Source: CAYNLY01 sp964398225 (GTDB lineage Bacteria; Pseudomonadota; Zetaproteobacteria; Mariprofundales; Mariprofundaceae). From it: 27,108 nucleotides of DNA. Positions within the stretch are counted from its first letter, which is position 1; the number at the start of each line of letters is the position of its first letter. Made by a program: the position numbers and the translations under genes. Shown one piece after another: positions 21,086 through 27,108 of this stretch. Where the stretch lies: NCBI GenBank assembly GCA_964398225.1, contig CAYNLY010000016.1:1-27108 (forward strand). Direction: 5' to 3'. The notes under the pieces were generated by a model that was not told the DNA's origin, did not search any database, and was given only the letters and a program-made list of their open reading frames with translations.

Positions 21086-24000
21086 ACAGAGCAGTGCATC
21101 ATCCGGCGGCGACGGACGACGGCGTCCGCAAGCAGGCGCTGGACGTCCGTGGCTCGTTCATCGTTCAGGCGCCCGCGGGATCCGGAAAGACCGAGCTGCT
21201 GATCCAGCGGCTTCTGGCGCTGCTTGCGGGCGTTGAAAGGCCCGAAAACATTCTCGCCCTCACCTTCACGCGCAAGGCAGCGGCGGAGATGCGCGAACGG
21301 GTGATCCAGAGCCTGGAGAAGGCCGCGACCGAACCCTGCCCGGCCGAGGATCACGCCGCGCGCACCCACAGGCTGGCGACGCGGGCGCTCGCCCGCGACC
21401 GCGAGATGGGCTGGCGTCTTTTGGAGAACCCGGCGCGACTCCGGATCATGACGATCGACGCCTTCTGCATGGGTCTCGTCCGGCAGCTGCCGCTGCATGC
21501 CGGTCTGGGCGGCGACCTCGCGCCCTCGGACGATCCGAGCATGCTGTACGACGCCGCGGTCCGGATGCTGGTCCGGGACTGCCTCGAGGGATCGGATCGG
21601 CTTGCCGAGGCGTTCGGCCGCGTGCTTCTCGACTTCGACAACCGGCTTGAGGCCCTGGTCCGGATGCTTGCGCGCATGCTGTCCGTGCGCGACCAGTGGC
21701 TTCGGCATGCGCTGGCAAGCGCGCAGGATGCGGACGCCTTCCTTCAGGCACAGCGCGAGGGGCTGTGCCGGTTCATCGAGGAGCGGCTTGCCGGCGCAAG
21801 AGACGCGCTGGGCGAGGGCCGGCTGCGGGAACTGGCGGAGCTTGCGCGGCTTGCCGCGCGCAATCTCGGAAATGAGGAAGGCGCACCGCCCGGTCGCGCT
21901 CCCGGCTGCGGCCTTGAGGATCTGCCCGTCTGGCATGCGCTGCTTGCGATCGTTTTCACCGGCGATGGAAAGCTCCGGAAACCCGGGGGCATCAACAAGG
22001 GCCTGGGCTTTCCCCCCAAAAGCGAGGAAAAGGAGCGGCTTCTCGTTCTGCTTGAGGAGCTCGCCGATGAGCCGGAGACGGTCGAACGTCTGGCCGAGGT
22101 TCGGACGCTTCCCGAAAACGTCCACGAGGACGAGTTCCGGCGCCTGAAGGATCTGATGGAGCTGATGCTTGCGGCCGCGGCAAGGCTGCAGCTCGTTTTT
22201 GCCGAGACCGGACAGTGCGACCACACGGAAATCGCGCTGCGCGCGCTCGATGCGCTCGGCGGCGGTGACCAGCCCCCCGGCGAGCTTCTGCTCAAGCTCG
22301 ACTACCGCATTCAGCACGTGCTGGTCGACGAGTTTCAGGACACGAACGAGATCCAGGTCCGGCTGCTGAACCGTCTGACCGAGGGCTGGACGCCCGGCGA
22401 CGGGCGGACGGTGTTTCTCGTCGGCGATCCGATGCAGTCCATCTACCGCTTCCGGAAGGCCGAAGTGGGGCTGTTCGTCCGCGCCTGCAACAACGAGATC
22501 GGACTGCCCGTGAAACTCAGGTTTCTGAGGCTTACCCGCAACTTCCGGAGCGCGCCGCCCGTGGTTGCGTGGGTGAACGATCGCTTCCGGTCGATCTTTC
22601 CGCCCGCGAACGATCCGGTCATGGGCTGGGTGGCGTACGCGGAAAGCCGGGCTGCGCGCAGCGATGCGCCGGGCGAGGTGCGTCTGCACCTGCTTGAGCA
22701 GGCGGACGCGGAGGCCGAAATGCGGCGGACCGCGGAGCTGATCGAGGGCATGCAAGGCCGGCGCATCGGCGTGCTCGTGCGCTCGCGGAGCCATCTCCGG
22801 AGCCTGGGCGAGATGCTGGAGCGGCGCGGAATAGGCTACCGCGCGATCGACGTCTTCCCGCTCGAGGACCGGCCGGTTGTCCGGCTGCTTTTAAGCCTCG
22901 TGCGCGCGCTGATGCATCCGGCGGACGACCTGGCCTGGCTTGCCTTGGCCCGCGCGCCGATCGCCGGGCTCGATCTTCCCTGGCTTGTCCGCGCACTGGA
23001 AGGCAAGGACGACGGACCGGTCGGCCGGATGCTTCTCGAGGCGCGCTGGCCCCGCGCCGATTCGGTGCGCGTCGACCTTCTCGGGGCGCTCGACCGGCTG
23101 GGCAGCCGCCCGCTTGGGGCCATCGTGGACGATCTTGCCGGCCGCTGGCGTCTTCCGGAATGGTTCGGGCCCGGATCCCGGCGGGACATCCGACGGTTTC
23201 TCGAGGTGCTGGAATCGGTCGAGCAGGCGGGCTGGGTGGATGTGGACCGGCTGAACGCGGCCATCCGCGACGGATACGCGCCTCCGCCCCCGGCGGGCGA
23301 GGGGGCGGAGGTGGAGCTTCTGACCATGCACGGAGCCAAGGGGCTTCAGTGGGAGGTCGTGATTCTGCCCGGGCTTGGGCGCCGCAGCGGGCGGGAGGAG
23401 ACGCCGCCGCCGGTCGTCTATACCGAGGTGAGCCTGAGCTCGGGAACCCGCTGGCTGCTTGCGGCCCGCGACCGCGCGGGCGGCGACGGGGGGCTGTACC
23501 GGCTCGTTCAGTCCATCGAAAAGGCCAAGGATGATCAGGAATCGAGAAGGCTTCTCTATGTGGCGGCCACAAGGGCCGAACGGGAGCTTCATCTCGTGGG
23601 ACACCTGAGCAACGACCGTCCGGGGAAGGGCACGCCGCTGGAACTGCTCGTCGATGCCGGTCTGGGCTGCGGACCCGCGGTCGTGGAGCGGGTGCCGGTG
23701 CCCGAGCGCGAGGCCGAGTCCCTCGTGTTCGAACCGTTGCGGATGAGGCATCAGCCGGATGCTCCGAGGCCGGTGGAGGAGTCGGAAGCGCCCGGCGCCG
23801 CCGTCGAGTTTCAGTGGGCGGGCCCGCTGGCCGCGCCGGTGGGCACGGCCATCCACGCCGCGCTCTGCCGGATTGCGCGGCGGGGTGTCGAACAATGGCA
23901 CGAAGGCGCGTTCGATGCGGAAGTCGAACAGATGCGCCGGGATCTGATCGCCGAGGGGCTTTCGGGCGCGATGCTCGAGGAGGCACTTGATCGCTGCCGG

Positions 24001-24384
24001 GAGGGGCTTGTCCGGACCCTGGAAAGCGAACGGGGGCGCTGGATTCTCTCCGGGCACCACCGGGAGGCGCATGCCGAGTGGGCCCTGGCCGAGGACGATG
24101 CCGGGCGGCTGGCGCGCCACCAGCTCGACCGCAGCTTCATTGACGAACATGGCGTGCGCTGGATTGTCGACTACAAGACGGCGACGCACGAGGGCGGCGA
24201 TCTCGAGGCCTTTCTGGACAGCGAGGAAGCCCGGCACCGGCCGCAGCTTGAGCGCTACGCCCGGATTCTGCGCCGTATGGAGCCAGGGCGGGAGATCCGC
24301 GCCGGCCTCTATTTCCCTCTGCTCGATGCCTGGCGCGAGGTGCGGCTGGAACCCGGGGCTGGCGGGAACGGCGCGCGGGGCTAG
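21082..24384 (+). CDS. addA: AddA-like UvrD/RecB-family helicase-nuclease
   Basis: An 1100-residue superfamily 1A helicase with a C-terminal nuclease, expected to unwind and trim DNA ends for RecA-dependent repair together with the AddB-like protein. Motifs: Walker A APAGSGKT (30-37), Ia TFTRKAAAEM (61-70), Walker B VLVDEFQD (413-420), III FLVGDPMQSIYRFRKAEV (445-462), IV LTRNFRS (484-490), V LLTMHGAKGLQWEVV (746-760), and VI LLYVAATRAERELHLVG (824-840). The nuclease residues are H925 (GTAIHAAL), D1016 (HQLDRSF), D1030 and K1032 (IVDYKTA), all present, so both catalytic activities look intact. The start overlaps the AddB-like stop by 4 bases; ribE begins 10 bases after its stop. Confidence 0.94.
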   Translation: MNRAVHHPAATDDGVRKQALDVRGSFIVQAPAGSGKTELLIQRLLALLAGVERPENILALTFTRKAAAEMRERVIQSLEKAATEPCPAEDHAARTHRLATRALARDREMGWRLLENPARLRIMTIDAFCMGLVRQLPLHAGLGGDLAPSDDPSMLYDAAVRMLVRDCLEGSDRLAEAFGRVLLDFDNRLEALVRMLARMLSVRDQWLRHALASAQDADAFLQAQREGLCRFIEERLAGARDALGEGRLRELAELARLAARNLGNEEGAPPGRAPGCGLEDLPVWHALLAIVFTGDGKLRKPGGINKGLGFPPKSEEKERLLVLLEELADEPETVERLAEVRTLPENVHEDEFRRLKDLMELMLAAAARLQLVFAETGQCDHTEIALRALDALGGGDQPPGELLLKLDYRIQHVLVDEFQDTNEIQVRLLNRLTEGWTPGDGRTVFLVGDPMQSIYRFRKAEVGLFVRACNNEIGLPVKLRFLRLTRNFRSAPPVVAWVNDRFRSIFPPANDPVMGWVAYAESRAARSDAPGEVRLHLLEQADAEAEMRRTAELIEGMQGRRIGVLVRSRSHLRSLGEMLERRGIGYRAIDVFPLEDRPVVRLLLSLVRALMHPADDLAWLALARAPIAGLDLPWLVRALEGKDDGPVGRMLLEARWPRADSVRVDLLGALDRLGSRPLGAIVDDLAGRWRLPEWFGPGSRRDIRRFLEVLESVEQAGWVDVDRLNAAIRDGYAPPPPAGEGAEVELLTMHGAKGLQWEVVILPGLGRRSGREETPPPVVYTEVSLSSGTRWLLAARDRAGGDGGLYRLVQSIEKAKDDQESRRLLYVAATRAERELHLVGHLSNDRPGKGTPLELLVDAGLGCGPAVVERVPVPEREAESLVFEPLRMRHQPDAPRPVEESEAPGAAVEFQWAGPLAAPVGTAIHAALCRIARRGVEQWHEGAFDAEVEQMRRDLIAEGLSGAMLEEALDRCREGLVRTLESERGRWILSGHHREAHAEWALAEDDAGRLARHQLDRSFIDEHGVRWIVDYKTATHEGGDLEAFLDSEEARHRPQLERYARILRRMEPGREIRAGLYFPLLDAWREVRLEPGAGGNGARG

Positions 24385-24394
24385 GCTTCGCAGG

Positions 24395-25000
24395 GTGTTC
24401 ACCGGCATCGTTCAGGACGTGGGCCGCATCACCAGGGTCCAATCGCAAAAGGATGCGCGCAGGCTCCGCATCGAGACGAAGCTCGATCTGAGCCGCTTGC
24501 GCCCCGGGGATTCGGTCGCGGTTCAGGGCTGCTGCCTGACCCTGACCGGGCTTGAGGAAGGGGCGTTCCGGGTCACCCTGGGCCGGGAAACGCTGGCCTG
24601 CACGACGCTTTCGCGACTGGAGACGGGCGATCCGGTGAATCTGGAGCCCGCGCTTCGCGTGGGGGATCCGCTGGGCGGACACTGGGTGACCGGCCACATC
24701 GACGGCATCGGCCGGGTGTTCGAGGTGCGCGACGAGCCGGCATCGGAACAGCGCGGCCTGACGATCGAGGCGCCCCGGGCGCTTGCGCGCTATCTGGTGG
24801 CGAAGGGTTCGGTGGCCGTGGACGGCGTGAGTCTGACCGTGAATCGGGTGGAGGACGCGCGCTTTACCGTGCACCTGATTCCGCATACGCTCCAGCATAC
24901 GACCCTGGGGCGCCTTGAGCCCGGGGACGAGGTGAACCTCGAAACCGATCTGATCGGGCGCTATGTCGAGCGCCTGATGGCCTGCCAGGAGGGCGGATGA
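24395..25000 (+). CDS. ribE: Riboflavin synthase, alpha chain
   Basis: Catalyses the dismutation of two 6,7-dimethyl-8-ribityllumazine molecules to riboflavin and the pyrimidinedione. From a GTG at 24395 the protein is 201 residues with two homologous lumazine-binding barrels. The N-terminal one starts FTGIVQDVG and has SVAVQGCCLTL; the C-terminal one has GGHWVTGHIDGIG, SVAVDGVSLTVN and FTVHLIPHTLQHTT. The first barrel reads GCCLT where GVCLT is usual, so it has two adjacent Cys. The family begins (M)FTGIV, so the GTG is chosen over longer in-frame readings inside addA. No FMN riboswitch fits in the 10-base gap, and expression must depend on the addB-addA transcript or an internal promoter. 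The next gene overlaps by 4 bases. Confidence 0.95.
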   Translation: MFTGIVQDVGRITRVQSQKDARRLRIETKLDLSRLRPGDSVAVQGCCLTLTGLEEGAFRVTLGRETLACTTLSRLETGDPVNLEPALRVGDPLGGHWVTGHIDGIGRVFEVRDEPASEQRGLTIEAPRALARYLVAKGSVAVDGVSLTVNRVEDARFTVHLIPHTLQHTTLGRLEPGDEVNLETDLIGRYVERLMACQEGG

Positions 25001-26223
25001 AACTTGCGAGCGTCGAGGAACTGATCGAGGAGCTCAGGTGCGGCCGGATGATCATCCTGGCCGACGACGCCGACCGCGAGAACGAGGGCGACCTCGTGAT
25101 GGCCGCGGAATGGGCCACGCCCGAGGCGATCAACTTCATGGCGACCCACGGACGGGGCCTGATCTGCCTGGCGCTGACGCGTGAACAGGTGGAGAAGCTG
25201 AAGCTTCCGTTGATGGTTTCGAATCCGAATGCGAAGTTCAAGACGAACTTCACGGTCTCGATCGAGGCCGCCGAAGGCGTGACGACCGGGATCTCCGCGT
25301 TCGACCGCGCGCATACGATCCGCACCGCGATCCGCGACGACGCGAAGCCCGAGGACATTCACACGCCCGGGCACGTGTTTCCGCTGATGGCCCGGGACGG
25401 CGGCGTGCTCGTGCGCGCGGGCCACACCGAGGCCAGCGTGGATCTGGCGCGGATGGCGGGGCTCAAGCCCGCCGGCGTGATCTGCGAGATCATGAACGAC
25501 GACGGCACGATGGCCCGGATGCCCGAGCTGATGGAGTTCGCGCGCCGGCACGGGCTCAAGATCGGCTGCATCGCCGACGTCATCCGCCACCGGCTGAAAC
25601 ACGACTGCCTGATCCGCCGGGAGGTCGAGGTCCGGCTGCCTACGGAGTTCGGCGAGTTCCGGATGATCGGCTATTCCAACGAGGTGGACCGGGCCGAGCA
25701 TGTCGCCTTGGTCATGGGGCGTCCGAGCGCCGATGAACCCTGCCTTGTGCGCGTGCATTCCGAATGCCTGACCGGCGACGTGTTCGCATCCCGCCGATGC
25801 GACTGCGGTTCGCAGCTGCATGCGGCGATGCGCCGCATCGCCGAGGAGGGCACGGGCGTGATCCTCTATCTCCGCCAGGAAGGCCGGGGGATCGGGCTGC
25901 TGAACAAGCTGCGCGCCTATCAGCTTCAGGACGCAGGCCACGACACGGTCGAGGCCAACCGGAAGCTCGGGTTCAAGGCGGATCTGCGCGACTACGGGAT
26001 CGGGGCGCAGATCCTGCGCGATCTGGGGCTGCGCAAGCTGCGGCTGATGACGAACAATCCGAAGAAGATCATCGCGCTGGACGGGTACGGGCTCGAGGTC
26101 GTCGAGCGCGTGCGGCTCGAGGTCGGCGCGCACGAGGACAACATCCACTACCTGCGCACGAAGCGCGACAAGCTCGGGCACCTGCTCGAGGCCGTGGACC
26201 GGCCCGGAAAGGAGCGGTCATGA
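24997..26223 (+). CDS. ribBA: Bifunctional 3,4-dihydroxy-2-butanone-4-phosphate synthase / GTP cyclohydrolase II
   Basis: Supplies both precursors of the riboflavin pathway. The 408-residue protein joins RibB (about 1-200) and RibA (about 205-400). RibB has the acidic substrate/metal loop DDADRENEGD (23-32), HTPGHVFPL (H122 and H126) and EIMNDDGTMAR. RibA has the zinc cysteines C257 (SECLTGD), C268 and C270 (RRCDCG), LRQEGRGIG, the RDYGIGAQIL segment and TNNPKK. In some gammaproteobacteria the RibA half of RibBA is degenerate; here its zinc and catalytic motifs are complete, so both reactions are likely. It overlaps ribE and ribH by 4 bases each. Confidence 0.96.
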   Translation: MKLASVEELIEELRCGRMIILADDADRENEGDLVMAAEWATPEAINFMATHGRGLICLALTREQVEKLKLPLMVSNPNAKFKTNFTVSIEAAEGVTTGISAFDRAHTIRTAIRDDAKPEDIHTPGHVFPLMARDGGVLVRAGHTEASVDLARMAGLKPAGVICEIMNDDGTMARMPELMEFARRHGLKIGCIADVIRHRLKHDCLIRREVEVRLPTEFGEFRMIGYSNEVDRAEHVALVMGRPSADEPCLVRVHSECLTGDVFASRRCDCGSQLHAAMRRIAEEGTGVILYLRQEGRGIGLLNKLRAYQLQDAGHDTVEANRKLGFKADLRDYGIGAQILRDLGLRKLRLMTNNPKKIIALDGYGLEVVERVRLEVGAHEDNIHYLRTKRDKLGHLLEAVDRPGKERS

Positions 26224-26702
26224 GCCTGGATGCGCCGGGATTCGAGCATGTGGATGCCACAGGCCTCCGGATCGGGATCGTCGCCTCCCGGTTCAACGCC
26301 CGGATCACGGAAGAGCTTGTGAACGGCGCGCGCCGGGCGCTCGTCAAGCACGGAGCGGATCCCGGGGCGATCGAGGTGTTTCATGTGCCGGGGGCGCTCG
26401 AGATTCCGGGAGTTGCGATGCGGCTCGCCGACAGCGGCCGCGTGCAGGCCATCGTCTGCCTGGGCTGCGTGATCCGCGGCGACACCGCCCACTTCGATCA
26501 TGTCTGCCGCGTGGCGATGGACGGCATCGGCCGGGTGGCGCTGCGCGGGGACGTCGGCGTGGGCAACGGCGTGCTGACCGTGGACACCGAAGAGCAGGCG
26601 CTGGAGCGCATCGGCGGCCGTCACGGGCACAAGGGCGCGGAGGCCGCGCTGGCGGCGGTTGAAATGGCGCGCGCGCTTGCGCGCGCAGGCAGAAAGGACT
26701 GA
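26220..26702 (+). CDS. ribH: 6,7-dimethyl-8-ribityllumazine synthase
   Basis: Condenses 3,4-dihydroxy-2-butanone-4-phosphate with the ribitylaminopyrimidine to give lumazine, the RibE substrate; the enzyme forms pentamers or 60-mer capsids. The 160-residue product shows GIVASRFNARITEELVNGA, FHVPGALEIP (54-63), CLGCVIRGDTAHFDHVC with the catalytic His at 91, and GNGVLTVDTEEQALER. The ATG at 26220 overlaps the ribBA stop (ATGA); longer in-frame readings lie inside ribBA. The stop shares one base with the nusB start. Confidence 0.96.
   Translation: MSLDAPGFEHVDATGLRIGIVASRFNARITEELVNGARRALVKHGADPGAIEVFHVPGALEIPGVAMRLADSGRVQAIVCLGCVIRGDTAHFDHVCRVAMDGIGRVALRGDVGVGNGVLTVDTEEQALERIGGRHGHKGAEAALAAVEMARALARAGRKD
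26667..26686. repeat. Alternating GC inverted repeat at the ribH 3' end
   Basis: Ten bases of alternating G and C, then TT, then eight bases of alternating G and C: an 8-bp perfect stem with a two-base loop (four-base loop in practice), in the codons for ARALARA. It ends about 15 bases before the nusB start, so an mRNA hairpin here could influence nusB initiation. It may be only a result of Ala/Arg codons in GC-rich DNA. Confidence 0.4.
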
Positions 26703-27108
26703 TGGCGAACCGGCATCAGGCGCGCGAGTCGGCGCTCGAAGTGCTCTACGCCTGGCATGCGGCCGAGTGCGACGACGCGATGCTTCCGCAGCTGCTGAAC
26801 GACCGGTTGCAGCTTCCCGAACGCAAGGGGCAGGACGCGGACTATCTGCGCGAGGCTGTCTACGGCGTGGCCGAAGACCGGAAGGAGATCGATGCGCTGA
26901 TCGAGGGCGCGGTGCGCGGGCGGAGTCTGCGTTCGGTGGCTCATGTCGAGCTCAACGTGCTGCGCCTGGCCGTCTGGGAACTCAGGCACCGTCTCGAGAT
27001 ACCCTACCGGGTCGTGATCAACGAGGCGCTGGAGCTTGCGCGCGCCTATGCGGGCGAGGCGCCGATGCGCTTCATCAACGGCGTGCTGGACAATCTCGCC
27101 CGAAGGCT
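26702..27108 (+). CDS. nusB: Transcription antitermination factor NusB (3' end off the window)
   Basis: NusB binds boxA RNA with NusE (ribosomal protein S10) to support antitermination on rRNA operons. The 135 complete codons visible give the usual all-helical NusB sequence: NRHQARESALEVLYAW at the N-terminus, YLREAVYGVAEDRKEID, the central LNVLRLAVWELRH, PYRVVINEALELARAYAG and FINGVLDNLAR near the end. Only a few C-terminal residues should be missing. AAAGGA lies about 4 bases before the ATG, and the ATG shares its A with the ribH stop (TGATG). ribH-nusB is a conserved pair; thiL often follows but lies outside. Confidence 0.95.
   Translation, partial: MANRHQARESALEVLYAWHAAECDDAMLPQLLNDRLQLPERKGQDADYLREAVYGVAEDRKEIDALIEGAVRGRSLRSVAHVELNVLRLAVWELRHRLEIPYRVVINEALELARAYAGEAPMRFINGVLDNLARR

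Noticed and set aside
24385..24394. An FMN riboswitch before ribE.
   Set aside because: The gap to addA is only 10 bases, and I saw no RFN-like structure outside coding sequence.
21001..24408. Two long minus-strand open frames (505-597 codons) opposite addA.
   Set aside because: Shadows of the AddA-like gene, whose helicase and nuclease motifs are all in the plus frame.
1..27108. tRNA or rRNA genes, CRISPR arrays, insertion sequences, toxin-antitoxin pairs or phage genes.
   Set aside because: Nothing with the expected sequence or structure was seen; coding genes fill nearly all of the window and base composition looks even throughout.

Overview
This 27.1 kb window is a gene-dense, GC-rich stretch of chromosome, almost certainly from a member of the Pseudomonadota. 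The gene content fits the Gamma/Betaproteobacteria (rlmN-pilW-rodZ, mltB-rlpA, clpS-clpA, ribE-ribBA-ribH-nusB, DUF1841, an AddB/AddA-like pair). I cannot name the genus. I saw no rRNA, tRNA, CRISPR array, insertion sequence or prophage gene, and no gene-free stretch reaches 300 bases. The longest gaps are about 170 bases between clpS and clpA and about 155 bases upstream of the addB-like gene.

Layout. (1) Positions 1-2444, minus strand: a Pcm-like methyltransferase, then the cell-wall genes mltB and rlpA (rlpA runs off the left edge). (2) 2516-6211, minus strand: the operon rlmN-mtnP-pilW-rodZ, in which each junction is a 4-base stop/start overlap. (3) 6258-8597, plus strand: a three-gene cassette with a circularly permuted ATP-grasp-like protein, a TIGR04283-type glycosyltransferase and a TIGR04282/DUF2064-type transferase. 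It is divergent from rlmN and may be an undescribed small-molecule or glycoconjugate pathway. (4) 8594-14002, minus strand: clpS, clpA, trmO and a cytosolic zinc-ribbon/Ser-Thr kinase/HDOD fusion. (5) 14061-18084, plus strand: CbbY-like phosphatase, TatD hydrolase, DUF4438 protein, nitrilase-family amidase, DUF1841 protein and a small membrane protein. (6) 18128-18277, minus strand: a 49-residue zinc-ribbon protein. (7) 18434 to the right edge, plus strand: an AddB-like nuclease and AddA-like helicase-nuclease, tightly joined to ribE-ribBA-ribH-nusB.

Most of the genes are housekeeping: peptidoglycan turnover and cell shape, type IV pilus assembly, methylthioadenosine salvage, rRNA/tRNA modification, N-end-rule proteolysis, DNA break processing and riboflavin synthesis. 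Translational coupling by ATGA-type overlaps is the dominant arrangement.

The most unusual signal is in how operons begin. Five genes that head transcription units and have no Shine-Dalgarno sequence (mltB, rlmN, the ATP-grasp gene, the kinase, clpS) carry a -10-like hexamer ending 6 or 7 bases before the ATG; addB is a weaker sixth case. This places the expected transcription start on or next to the start codon and suggests leaderless mRNAs. The other points worth a second look are the ATP-grasp/TIGR04283/TIGR04282 cassette, the zinc-ribbon-kinase-HDOD fusion, and the DUF4438 gene inside a bacterial salvage/repair-like operon.
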